Source: a virus. Taken from it: a stretch of DNA of 24,404 nt. Location: IMG/VR virus record IMGVR_UViG_3300020410_000059, positions 1 through 24,404 of that record, one strand, 5' to 3'. The stretch's first letter is position 1. The number at the start of each line of letters is the position of its first letter. The translations under genes and the position numbers were made by a program. Positions 1-6,287 of the stretch are shown in pieces. The notes beneath the pieces were generated by a model, which saw nothing but the letters and a program-made list of their open reading frames with translations, had not been told where the DNA came from and did no database searches.

Positions 1-125
1 CCTGCAAATGGTTCTAATACTGGTTCATCTTTAGGTACTAAACTATACCATGATTTAAAAGCATCAGAATTATTAAAAGGGTCAGTAGTTGTGTAATACT
101 GACCTAATAATTGTTTACTTTGCAT
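1..125 (-). CDS. DNA adenine methyltransferase, N-terminal part (cut by window edge)
   Basis: The reading frame opens with ATG at 125 and stays open to the window edge, giving 41 residues that begin MQSKQLLGQYYTTTDPF and end VLEPFAG. A GQY(F/Y)T element near the N terminus followed by a (L)EPFAG motif is the hallmark of class I N6-adenine DNA methyltransferases of type II systems; EPFAG is motif I, the SAM-binding loop. The catalytic (D/N)PPY motif would lie outside the window. The start overlaps the end of the 356-aa gene by 11 bp, so the two are probably translated together. What is seen is the two motifs and the open frame; the adenine specificity is an inference from the family. It could be an orphan modification enzyme or half of a restriction-modification pair. 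Confidence 0.72.
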   Translation of the reverse strand, partial: MQSKQLLGQYYTTTDPFNNSDAFKSWYSLVPKDEPVLEPFA

Positions 126-1185
126 ACAATACTTCTTCTAGTCCACTAAAATCAGTATATCTTTTCTTGAAATCATTTTGCCAATCTTGATAGTATTCTT
201 TATACTTAGGACTAGGTACTCTTTCATATTCTTTACCTTGAATGTATCCATCTATCATCAATAATGTAAATCCTTGACATATTTTTGATTGATCTCCACT
301 ACTCAAAATACCATTGCCAATATATTGTGAAATTCTATCTCCACTATGATTAGTTATCCAATGTAATACAAACATAGATGCACAATTCTGAGTCTTATTC
401 TCAGTATTAATTGCTTTTCTAGATACTTTGATAATCCACTCTTTTAATAAAGATAATGCTTCTTTATCATGTCTATGTTTCATATATGACATTAATATAG
501 CAGTAGTAATTGGTGCTGATATGTTTATACTATTAGAAAATTCTGGGTCATTCCATACTTCCTCTTGAAACCAATTTACAGCAGGTTTAAATGATTGAAC
601 CATTGAGCATGCTTCAGTTTCAGTACTAACTTTACCATATTTGAATATCTCAGGATAACAACCTGCACTTGCATATTCCCAAGGTGTTACTTTTAGCAAT
701 GGGTCTGCTGTCAAGAAAATACCATCTGGTAATAAAACTGCTCTTGCTGCTCCAAATATTCTATCGTTTGCTTTTTTTACGTCAGACGGACTATTAAACC
801 ATGTATAAACTTCAATTAGTTCATCCCATGTATATACTTCAATAAATTTATCATTGAGTATTTTTGGTTGAGGATTAGTATCCGTTGCATAATTATCCCA
901 CCAATATCTTCTTCCATGTGAGTCTGCAAGAAATTCAGTACCTTTCTTCATCACTTGTCCAGTTGTTGTAAACTGGTTAACAATATCAGCACCAAGTCTT
1001 ATAGATGTTGTTTCTAGATGCTCAGGTGTCCTGACTTTCATCTTCTTATGAAAGTTGCGTGTATTTGCTCTTGTCTTATGATCTCTTTGTACTGGATGAC
1101 ATAATATCTGCATATATTGTATCCAATTTAATTTCCTTCTAGTCCACTTTCTTTCTGATAATGGTGCAGGTTTAAATGTAGTCAT
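115..1185 (-). CDS. Protein of unknown function, possibly ParB/sulfiredoxin-like at its N terminus (356 aa)
   Basis: I do not recognise this protein with certainty. Residues about 55-100 read like a ParB-type nucleotide-binding core: a strand and helix leading to FLADSHGRRYWWDNY, where ParB-like proteins have a (D)GHxR motif next to a hydrophobic strand. The next region (VYTWFNSPSDVKKANDRI) resembles a helical segment found after that core in some ParB-like proteins of unknown function. The C-terminal half is helical and has no motif I can name. The gene begins 2 bp after the stop of the 243-aa gene and overlaps the methyltransferase start by 11 bp, so the three form one operon. The context suggests a DNA-acting accessory role in a modification or restriction cassette. 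The ParB-like assignment is weak. Confidence 0.55.
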   Translation of the reverse strand: MTTFKPAPLSERKWTRRKLNWIQYMQILCHPVQRDHKTRANTRNFHKKMKVRTPEHLETTSIRLGADIVNQFTTTGQVMKKGTEFLADSHGRRYWWDNYATDTNPQPKILNDKFIEVYTWDELIEVYTWFNSPSDVKKANDRIFGAARAVLLPDGIFLTADPLLKVTPWEYASAGCYPEIFKYGKVSTETEACSMVQSFKPAVNWFQEEVWNDPEFSNSINISAPITTAILMSYMKHRHDKEALSLLKEWIIKVSRKAINTENKTQNCASMFVLHWITNHSGDRISQYIGNGILSSGDQSKICQGFTLLMIDGYIQGKEYERVPSPKYKEYYQDWQNDFKKRYTDFSGLEEVLYAK

Positions 1186-1187
1186 AA

Positions 1188-1919
1188 TTAATTAATTAAT
1201 CTTTTTTGTAATTCAACATGATCGACAACCCAAAGATTTCCCTGTGGATTGTCAAACTCTTCCTTGAGCATATTATACTCCCTTTTGATGTCTGTGTCAA
1301 CAAGTGCAATATAAATTAAATCTTTTCTTTCAGATATATCTCTACCCCATTCTAACCATCTTTTCTCTTCATTAAATACATTACCTTGATGTCCACCTGC
1401 TGAACCTCCATGTCCTAAACAATACTTATGACTTCCCCATGCAATTAACTTACCATCTTCCTTTACTTCAAAATCAATAGTTTTAACATCATTAACTGTA
1501 TTACCAAATTTCTTTTTGTATAATGCTTTAGGATATGTCTTACCATCTTTAGCAGGTCTTAAATAATTATTGGGTAATCCTTCTACTCTAATTCCATAGT
1601 GTTTTACAATTTGATCTATACCATTGAGTGTGAATACTTCATCCATACCACTCTGTTTTGATGACATCTTAGCAAGTACTGATGCCATTTCCATTGCAAT
1701 AAAACTATTTCCCTGTCCATTCATAAAGTAATCTCTCTCTAGACACTCATGATATTGTAACTGTCTGTCTAGTTGAGTTTCATTAATATATTTCTTGATA
1801 GGTTCTCTATCTAATATCCCTTCTCTTATAATCTTTGCGATCGTCCTTACTGTTTTTGTTTGTCTATCTGATCTTAAATTTGGTATATCAAATTCAAATA
1901 ATACTGGTCTAAGTTTCAT
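1188..1919 (-). CDS. Possible restriction-endonuclease-like protein (243 aa)
   Basis: This is the first gene of the leftmost operon, only about 20 bp downstream of an extended -10 promoter. I cannot name its family. Residues 147-153 (TIDFEVK) could be the D...ExK core of a PD-(D/E)XK nuclease. They are followed by a Gly/His-rich stretch at 162-181 (GSHKYCLGHGGSAGGHQGNV) and a strand-helix-strand ending in LWVVDHVELQKRL, a layout seen in some type II restriction enzymes. Its partner two genes downstream encodes a DNA methyltransferase, and that location is the main reason to suggest a nuclease. No Shine-Dalgarno is visible and the leader appears very short (about 14 nt). A non-nuclease DNA-binding role is equally possible. 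Confidence 0.5.
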   Translation of the reverse strand: MKLRPVLFEFDIPNLRSDRQTKTVRTIAKIIREGILDREPIKKYINETQLDRQLQYHECLERDYFMNGQGNSFIAMEMASVLAKMSSKQSGMDEVFTLNGIDQIVKHYGIRVEGLPNNYLRPAKDGKTYPKALYKKKFGNTVNDVKTIDFEVKEDGKLIAWGSHKYCLGHGGSAGGHQGNVFNEEKRWLEWGRDISERKDLIYIALVDTDIKREYNMLKEEFDNPQGNLWVVDHVELQKRLIN

Positions 1920-1939
1920 GATAAAATTGTATTACTATT

Positions 1940-1968
1940 ATTATAGCATAAAAAAAGACCCCTGTGTA
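1940..1968 (-). promoter_or_regulatory. Extended -10 sigma70-type promoter for the left-end operon
   Basis: Read on the minus strand, TATAAT occupies 1945-1940 and is preceded by TGC, making an extended -10 element. A 17-bp spacer separates it from TACACA (1968-1963), which matches four of six bases of TTGACA. A start site near 1933 would give a leader of about 14 nt before the ATG at 1919. The -35 element lies inside the stem of the terminator, so the end of one unit and the start of the next share the same bases. Confidence 0.6.
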
Positions 1969-1974
1969 GGGGTC
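1950..1974 (-). terminator. Rho-independent terminator
   Basis: On the minus strand a perfect 7-bp stem (GACCCCT / AGGGGTC) with a 4-nt loop (ACAC) is followed directly by seven U residues. It lies 7 bp after the stop of the 47-aa gene, so it ends the transcript coming from higher coordinates and isolates the left-end operon. Confidence 0.9.
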
Positions 1975-1981
1975 AATTAAA

Positions 1982-2125
1982 TTACTGGAACATTTCGCTA
2001 CATATTCTCCTACATTGATTTGGGTGCGAGTTGTCTGTTGAACATTCGATTAAGCAATCGAAATAATCGTTTTGAAGATCATCTGTATCTGCACTCGTAA
2101 AAGTGTTATCATTAAATGATGCCAT
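1982..2125 (-). CDS. Small CX3C...CX3C protein (47 aa)
   Basis: A 47-codon frame starts with ATGGCATCATTTAATG at 2125 and ends 7 bp before the terminator. The product has two cysteine pairs, C24-x3-C28 and C38-x3-C42, separated by nine residues that include a histidine and a proline (SHPNQ). The N-terminal half is acidic. Paired CX3C motifs of this spacing occur in many small uncharacterised cyanophage proteins; they could bind zinc or form two disulfides in a helical hairpin. No good Shine-Dalgarno precedes the start, but the frame fills the space before the terminator exactly and has a sensible composition. The function is unknown. Confidence 0.65.
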   Translation of the reverse strand: MASFNDNTFTSADTDDLQNDYFDCLIECSTDNSHPNQCRRICSEMFQ

Positions 2126-2172
2126 TTGATTGATTGAAAGTATATTGTGCATAAGATGAGGGTAAATGTGTA

Positions 2173-2202
2173 CTATTCCATTACGACTAAGTTAGGGAAC
2201 AT
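2173..2202 (-). other. Nine-codon open frame with a perfect Shine-Dalgarno
   Basis: ATG at 2202 opens a frame encoding MFPNLVVME before a TAG stop. GGAGG at 2215-2211 sits 8 nt upstream, the best-spaced ribosome site in this 174-bp gap. It may be a leader peptide, the start of a decayed gene, or chance. Nothing else convincing is seen in 2126-2299. Confidence 0.3.
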
Positions 2203-2299
2203 TGGTCTATCCTCCACATTCTACATTATTATTTACTATTGTAGTATGTTTTGAAACCCTAATTGTTGCAAGAATTAATGCCTATTGTAGTTGCTAATA

Positions 2300-2968
2300 C
2301 TATTCAATTTCCAAATCTATATTAAATGCTACACTTATTCTTTCCTCGTCAGTTATATTCGGGCAAGTATTGTGCATTAACCATGATGGAAATAATATAA
2401 GTTCTCCATCACAAGGAATAAACTCCATACTTTGAGGGCATGTTTTTGTATTCTCTGGAAAATTACATGATTGAATTATATTATTAGGATTCAAGAATTG
2501 AATACCACCTTGATCTGGACTCACTCTCATATAATATACTCCTGATACTTGATAACCAGGATGACAATGCCACTCATGATGTCGATCTTTACCTTGAATA
2601 TTCATCCATGAGTTTTTAATATTGACTCTCCATCTTTCTCCACATAACCTACTCCATGCTGTAGAGGTAACATAATTTGTAGTCGTCTCTATTATTCTTT
2701 GTTTAAGATTGACTAGATTATACTTACCAATTAAATCATCCTTAATAAGATACATTGATTCATTCTTATTAACTGACTTTTGTTTTCTTGCTTCGGGATG
2801 TAGATATGATACTTCGCCATAATCATTACTACTTTGTATGTTTACAAGTGCTGATTTAACCTCCTTTTGTATTGGGTGGTAGTTGTCAGGTCTAGGCAAA
2901 TCTTTATATATTAAAGTCGGGAATATTGGCATTGTTCCCGAAAATGCCTGTACATTTACTTCATTCAT
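2300..2968 (-). CDS. 2OG-Fe(II) oxygenase of the cyanophage PF13759/TIGR02466 type (222 aa)
   Basis: This is a putative 2-oxoglutarate and Fe(II)-dependent dioxygenase. The signature core is visible: EWHCHPGYQVSGVYYMR (residues 132-148) supplies H134/H136, GELILFPSWLMH (188-199) supplies the distal H199, and EERISVAFNI (208-217) supplies R210, which should grip 2-oxoglutarate. This type is widespread in marine T4-like phages and its substrates are unknown. I chose ATG at 2968: GGGAGG lies 7 nt upstream and it makes a 4-bp ATGA overlap with the gene before. An in-frame TTG at 2983 would add five residues (MGGKK) that are just the ribosome site read as protein. The family call is firm; the substrate is not known. 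Confidence 0.88.
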   Translation of the reverse strand: MNEVNVQAFSGTMPIFPTLIYKDLPRPDNYHPIQKEVKSALVNIQSSNDYGEVSYLHPEARKQKSVNKNESMYLIKDDLIGKYNLVNLKQRIIETTTNYVTSTAWSRLCGERWRVNIKNSWMNIQGKDRHHEWHCHPGYQVSGVYYMRVSPDQGGIQFLNPNNIIQSCNFPENTKTCPQSMEFIPCDGELILFPSWLMHNTCPNITDEERISVAFNIDLEIE

Positions 2969-3156
2969 CTTTTTACCTCCCAATCTGGGTCATTAGTTGG
3001 GTGTACCCAAAATTCTATACCTGTGTTAGGATTTCGTACTGCCCATTTATCGAGTCGTTCAGTTATATACATGTAAGGATCTCTCCTCATATGATATGTG
3101 AAGATCTCCTTTGCTTTTCTTGTTTTAGGATAAACCCTAATTCTGTGAGTATCCAT
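2965..3156 (-). CDS. Small conserved-type phage protein (63 aa)
   Basis: A basic, aromatic-rich 63-aa product of unknown function. It contains YHMRRDPYMYITERLDKW and ends in GIEFWVHPTNDPDWEVKR, with a tryptophan-rich C-terminal part. It overlaps the 47-aa gene upstream by 20 bp and the oxygenase downstream by 4 bp (ATGA), which implies coupled translation. Proteins of this size and look are common between cyanophage structural genes. No known domain, signal peptide or membrane segment is seen. Confidence 0.7.
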   Translation of the reverse strand: MDTHRIRVYPKTRKAKEIFTYHMRRDPYMYITERLDKWAVRNPNTGIEFWVHPTNDPDWEVKR

Positions 3157-3280
3157 ACATTAAGTCAGATATTGTATCGTCTTGACTACCAAGTACAGAA
3201 GAGACCCAATCGTCTTCCCCCTCTTGAGTTTTTTCTTGTCTTGTGTCATAATCAACCTCAAGGTAGTTTTTCTTCTTCAT
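3137..3280 (-). CDS. Small acidic phage protein (47 aa)
   Basis: The frame starts with ATGAAGAAGAAAAAC at 3280 and encodes a 47-aa acidic product containing the segment DDWVSSVLGSQDDTISDLMY. It fills what would otherwise be a gap between the 66-aa and 63-aa genes, overlapping them by 23 and 20 bp in different frames. A competing frame, ATG at 3249, gives only 29 residues. The composition (a DDWV...DDTISD pattern) is like small proteins seen in cyanomyoviruses. Function unknown. Confidence 0.65.
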   Translation of the reverse strand: MKKKNYLEVDYDTRQEKTQEGEDDWVSSVLGSQDDTISDLMYGYSQN

Positions 3281-3458
3281 AACCAAATCCTCCATTTTGG
3301 AATTGACGTTCCTCCTCTGCCTTTGCTCTAAGTTCCCTTAAAGCAAGTTTGAGTTTATGCAATTCTTCACTATCGTATAGTGATGGGTCTTGCTCACTCT
3401 TTTTGAGTGCATGTTTTAAGAGTCTAATTTGACCCTTACTGCTGAAGAACTTTCTCAT
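3258..3458 (-). CDS. Small helical phage protein (66 aa)
   Basis: A charged, probably all-helical protein: residues 8-52 alternate Lys/Glu with leucines (LLKHALKKSEQ, LHKLKLALRELRAKAEEE) and look like a short coiled coil or helical hairpin. Its ATG shares one base with the stop of the oxygenase gene upstream (TAATG), so translation is probably coupled. No catalytic motif is seen and the function is unknown. Confidence 0.72.
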   Translation of the reverse strand: MRKFFSSKGQIRLLKHALKKSEQDPSLYDSEELHKLKLALRELRAKAEEERQFQNGGFGYEEEKLP

Positions 3459-4111
3459 TATAGTATGTCCATGTCTTTACCTGGTCGATTAGTGGACTCT
3501 TTGTCCTCTGTCACAGGTCGTATTGTGAAATTTGCACTAAATGTAATGCGTGTATTAGTTCCCTTATATGGTGTAACTAAATGTAGGTAATGTGATGGGA
3601 ACATTAAGACATCACCTTTTTTCACCTTTGGTATTGTTAGTTGCTCATCAGGTGTATTTAACACCTCATCAATACCCAATAGTCTAATTGTTGAGTGTTC
3701 TTTATTATAGAACCTAAAACCTACATCATCTTCATCTATCTCATAGAAATAAACCATGCTGATATTGGTTCTCATACTATCACTATGGTCATGAACCTCT
3801 TGATAGTTTCCTATATCATACTTATTTGCCCAACTATTGTCCATGATGATGTCAACATCACACTTAGTGCCGACCTCTGCAACAAATCTGTCCATAGTTG
3901 GTTTAAGATTTTTTAACCATCCGTTCCAAAGTTCTTTTGTATTGTTCTCGTGCATCCACGAGGTTCTGATATTACAACTCCAACCTTTTGGTTGTTGAAA
4001 ATTGTCTTCATTATTTAAGAAGTCGCTAAACATTTCTTTGGTTTCTTGTTGATCTTCTTCTGATAGACGATCATGAAAGAACCATTTAGGACTAAACACT
4101 TGTACTGTCAT
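3458..4111 (-). CDS. 2OG-Fe(II) oxygenase, second subtype (217 aa)
   Basis: This is a putative 2-oxoglutarate/Fe(II) dioxygenase distinct in sequence from the one at 2300-2968. The core reads YQEVHDHSDSMRTNISMVYF (103-122) with metal-ligand candidates H107 and H109, then GDVLMFPSHYLHLVTPY (166-182) with H177, and TNTRITFSANF (185-195) with R188 as 2-oxoglutarate contact. A cysteine- and tryptophan-containing N-terminal half (WSCNIRTSW, MDNSWANKY) matches the layout of cyanophage oxygenases. The start overlaps the previous gene by an ATGA. The C-terminal tail of about 20 residues is charged and probably disordered. Substrate unknown. Confidence 0.82.
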   Translation of the reverse strand: MTVQVFSPKWFFHDRLSEEDQQETKEMFSDFLNNEDNFQQPKGWSCNIRTSWMHENNTKELWNGWLKNLKPTMDRFVAEVGTKCDVDIIMDNSWANKYDIGNYQEVHDHSDSMRTNISMVYFYEIDEDDVGFRFYNKEHSTIRLLGIDEVLNTPDEQLTIPKVKKGDVLMFPSHYLHLVTPYKGTNTRITFSANFTIRPVTEDKESTNRPGKDMDIL

Positions 4112-4305
4112 TGATGTTTATAAAGGTCTTTTAGGTGTAATGCTTCAGTTATCTCTTCTATATCTTTCATCTTCTTTTCATACTCCTTAAATGGTATTGC
4201 ACCATCACGAAAATACTGCTTTTGCAGTTGACATACATACATGATTAATGAGTCTTTGACTATTAATTTCTGTTTGTGATCTATAATGGCACTATGCACT
4301 ATCAT
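4108..4305 (-). CDS. Small phage protein (65 aa)
   Basis: A 65-aa product of mixed charge whose C-terminal two-thirds look helical (FKEYEKKMKDIEEITEALHL). It overlaps the gene on each side by 4 bp (ATGA), placing it inside a tightly coupled run of small genes. I recognise no domain. The layout and codon composition support it being real; nothing in it shows a function. Confidence 0.62.
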   Translation of the reverse strand: MIVHSAIIDHKQKLIVKDSLIMYVCQLQKQYFRDGAIPFKEYEKKMKDIEEITEALHLKDLYKHQ

Positions 4306-4490
4306 TTTCGTAATGTTTTAACGTACTCTATCATTTTATCACGTATCTCCATCATTTCAAGGTAACATCCTTGATTGTATGCACATGCACGTAATTTAGG
4401 GTCTGGTTTCAATAGAGATTCTATAAAGAGATCAAGTCCTCGATTAAACTTAATCTCTTTTGATTCTTCTCCAATAGTATTTTGATCCAT
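4302..4490 (-). CDS. Small phage protein (62 aa)
   Basis: A 62-aa product with a helical look and two cysteines (LRACAYNQGCYLEMM). The ATG shares a base with the stop upstream (TAATG) and its 3' end overlaps the next start by 4 bp, so it sits in the same coupled chain. No known motif; function unknown. Confidence 0.65.
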   Translation of the reverse strand: MDQNTIGEESKEIKFNRGLDLFIESLLKPDPKLRACAYNQGCYLEMMEIRDKMIEYVKTLRK

Positions 4491-4621
4491 TAATATTGAG
4501 TTGTGTAATCTAAGTCTATGTCAGCAAATGAAGCATCATCATAGTCTAGTTCTTCATCAAAAATCTCGCTCTTGGTTTGATCTTTGTTGTCTCTGTCCTT
4601 TGTCAATAACTTTTTTGTCAT
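4490..4621 (-). CDS. Small acidic phage protein (43 aa)
   Basis: The frame can be read from ATG at 4711 (73 aa) or from ATG at 4621 (43 aa, MTKKLLTKDRDNKDQ...). I prefer 4621. GAGG lies 9 nt upstream, the N-terminal 30 residues of the longer form fall wholly inside the 58-aa gene in another frame, and the protein character changes at that point. The C-terminal half is strongly acidic (EELDYDDASFADIDLDY). It overlaps the 58-aa gene by 65 bp. Function unknown. Confidence 0.55.
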   Translation of the reverse strand: MTKKLLTKDRDNKDQTKSEIFDEELDYDDASFADIDLDYTTQY

Positions 4622-4733
4622 GTCTTGATGCCTCAGATTGGAAACGATTTTTTGAACCTTTTTGACGTTTATCCCGAATTGATTTGCCGAAAGAATAACT
4701 TTCTGAACCATTGCGTCTAAATGTCTTACCCAT
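4557..4733 (-). CDS. Small basic phage protein starting MGKTFRRN (58 aa)
   Basis: ATG at 4733 opens a 58-codon frame for a very basic protein (MGKTFRRNGSESYSFGKSIR...KRQKGSKNRF). Short basic proteins beginning MGKTFRR with a DKRQK stretch are a familiar type in cyanomyovirus genomes; the role is unknown, but the charge suggests nucleic-acid contact. It is the first gene after a sigma70-like promoter at 4769-4797. It overlaps the 43-aa gene in another frame for 65 bp, which probably explains why it would be missed at ordinary length cut-offs. Confidence 0.62.
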   Translation of the reverse strand: MGKTFRRNGSESYSFGKSIRDKRQKGSKNRFQSEASRHDKKVIDKGQRQQRSNQERDF

Positions 4734-4768
4734 GATAGATTAGAATTTACTAAACATATTTGTATTAT

Positions 4769-4797
4769 ATATTAGCATAATTACTGCTCTTTATCAA
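4769..4797 (-). promoter_or_regulatory. Sigma70-like (early-type) promoter
   Basis: On the minus strand TTGATA (4797-4792) and TAATAT (4774-4769) are separated by exactly 17 bp. The -35 and spacer lie inside the 3' end of the 83-aa gene. This would start a transcript reading the 58-aa gene and the two oxygenases independently of late promoters. A TATAAT 4 bp farther on is an alternative -10, but its spacing from TTGATA is too long (22 bp). Confidence 0.55.
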
Positions 4798-5032
4798 GTT
4801 GTTTTGAATACATTTTTAAAATTGTATCATAAGACTCCGAATCATCTTTATCTTTTTTAACAACTGGTTTTGATTTGTCTATGACTAAATCGAGACTATC
4901 AAATACGAAACCCACTCCATGCAAAAAATCCTCGATCTTTTCTACTGCATCTGGTAGATAAGTCGAGTTAAATTCTTTAGTTGTGACAGTTCCGTCTGTG
5001 TCGTCTGTACATACGAGGTTGAACTCTGGCAT
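4781..5032 (-). CDS. Small phage protein (83 aa)
   Basis: An 83-aa acidic product: residues 1-50 look like a small beta/alpha domain (MPEFNLVCTDDTDGTVTTKE, then a helix EKIEDFLHGVGFVFDSLDLV), followed by a charged linker (KPVVKKDKDDSES) and a short helix. GAGGAAC upstream of the ATG at 5032 is a good ribosome site. It follows the 161-aa gene after 37 bp. Similar small proteins occur in marine T4-like phages without assigned function. Confidence 0.72.
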   Translation of the reverse strand: MPEFNLVCTDDTDGTVTTKEFNSTYLPDAVEKIEDFLHGVGFVFDSLDLVIDKSKPVVKKDKDDSESYDTILKMYSKQLDKEQ

Positions 5033-5069
5033 TATTTTGCTATTAGTTCCTCATATCATAGCACACGTT

Positions 5070-5555
5070 TTACGGTTTGGCAATAGCGTCTTTTACTGCT
5101 TTGACTCCAAGATAAAATTTACCTGATTTAGGGTCAGTTCCAAATCTCCCTGCTGCTATGTCGTCATATAAGTCTGCTAGTTGCATATCTATTCTCTTGT
5201 ACGCCTTTTGTCTATCTCTGACATATTGACCATTTAAGTAAGTTCCTTTGATAGCAGTCAGTTCTGCCTGTGCGTCTGCCCATGTAATACCTACAACTGA
5301 GTTGTCAGCAACAGTATTCCAAGGTTTACCAGTAGCAGGGTCAATTCCTCTGTTATCTGTCTTAACCTCATCAGTAATACCGTCTCCGTTTGCATCCATA
5401 TCATAGAACTCGAATGCTGTTGTCAAGAAATTAGATTCAGTTATTTCGTCTGCACTTAACATGTTAGACCAGTCATATCTGGTTTGACTCTGCATTAAGG
5501 AACCAACTGCATCAACTATATCGGGTTCTTTTAATTCTTCTGAAGCATATGCCAT
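5070..5555 (-). CDS. Fibre-associated protein with a calcium-loop-like motif (161 aa)
   Basis: The C-terminal 50 residues (YVRDRQKAYKRIDMQLADLY...KFYLGVKAVKDAIAKP) resemble a short domain found in many marine phage fibre-associated proteins, usually with AYPS...QLDxLYHD and ending AIKAVKDxxPKP. Here the PS is replaced by KR. Residues 53-64 (DMDANGDGITDE) match an EF-hand or thrombospondin-type-3 calcium loop (DxDxNGDGxxDE). The gene starts 2 bp after the stop of the 231-aa fibre gene, with AAGG before the ATG, which suggests a virion accessory or fibre-assembly role. Both domain readings are by eye; calcium binding is an inference. Confidence 0.7.
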   Translation of the reverse strand: MAYASEELKEPDIVDAVGSLMQSQTRYDWSNMLSADEITESNFLTTAFEFYDMDANGDGITDEVKTDNRGIDPATGKPWNTVADNSVVGITWADAQAELTAIKGTYLNGQYVRDRQKAYKRIDMQLADLYDDIAAGRFGTDPKSGKFYLGVKAVKDAIAKP

Positions 5556-5557
5556 GA

Positions 5558-6253
5558 TTAATACCTTGTAAAACTATTAGTTGAGAAGTTACTATTATCT
5601 ATTTCCCATACTTCCATAACTGCGTTGTTCCATCCGTTTCTTCTGTAGTCGTCTCCAATACCACAATTAACACGATAGTTTACATCATTATGTCTATCCA
5701 TGTATATCCTATACTTATGGTTCTGTGTATTGTTTACAACAGGTACATAAGCAAAGAATGTTCCTATCTCATACCAATCAGATAATCCGTTAACATAATG
5801 TGAGTGTGAACCCATGTCAAGGATTCTACTCCATCCTCCATTGTTTACGTTTCTGTATAGACCAAATCCAAATCCATCAGGGTTTGAAGGACCTCCTGAG
5901 TCATCAGTAACTGTCCACCAGTAAACTCTATGCCAGTTATTTGAACCTTGAGGTGTACCACAATCTACCTCAGTACCATTAATATATGTCATATTACTGG
6001 TGCTAGTACCTCTTCTACTACTAATAGTTTGGTTTACTGTAGTACCACCATGTGCCCAAATTTTTACAACGTTTTGCTGATTAGTAGCAGGTGCCCATGC
6101 ACTTCCGTTCCATATTAAGGATTGATTAGTACCAGGTGTACCTGACACGTTGGTCATGTCTTCCAATGACCTGTTCGCTGAGGTTGAACTTGTTGAGTCT
6201 CCAGTATAGTTTACGGTTGCTGCGTTAACAGTTCCCACATTAAGAGTTGACAT
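5558..6253 (-). CDS. Short tail fibre (231 aa)
   Basis: The protein begins MSTLNVGTVNAATVNY, the same style of leader as the larger fibre genes (MSQLNV, MSTVKV), then a short anchor-like segment ending NQSLIWNGSAWAPAT that stands where the others have the RPxSP...GxWxxL module. The C-terminal domain (about 60-231) is rich in Trp, Asn, Gly and Tyr, typical of a receptor-binding jelly-roll, with no family I can name. It is physically apart from the other fibre genes and has its own late promoter (6280-6287), so it may be an alternative or extra adhesin. The start has no strong Shine-Dalgarno. Confidence 0.78.
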   Translation of the reverse strand: MSTLNVGTVNAATVNYTGDSTSSTSANRSLEDMTNVSGTPGTNQSLIWNGSAWAPATNQQNVVKIWAHGGTTVNQTISSRRGTSTSNMTYINGTEVDCGTPQGSNNWHRVYWWTVTDDSGGPSNPDGFGFGLYRNVNNGGWSRILDMGSHSHYVNGLSDWYEIGTFFAYVPVVNNTQNHKYRIYMDRHNDVNYRVNCGIGDDYRRNGWNNAVMEVWEIDNSNFSTNSFTRY

Positions 6254-6279
6254 TATTATCTACTGAGATTTTCTAAAAG

Positions 6280-6287
6280 TATTTATA
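6280..6287 (-). promoter_or_regulatory. T4-type late promoter (TATAAATA)
   Basis: A perfect TATAAATA on the minus strand, followed by CTTTTAG, ends 26 bp before the ATG of the 231-aa fibre gene. It overlaps the stop codon of the DUF401-like gene. This is the exact T4 late -10 box, read by a gp55-type sigma factor in T4-like phages. Confidence 0.75.

Noticed and set aside
2969-2983. Five-residue N-terminal extension of the oxygenase (TTG start at 2983)
   Set aside because: The added residues are the ribosome-binding sequence itself; ATG at 2968 gives a normal ATGA junction.
4490-4711. 73-aa version of the small acidic gene starting at 4711
   Set aside because: The first 30 residues overlie the 58-aa gene in another frame and have a different character; ATG at 4621 has a better ribosome site.
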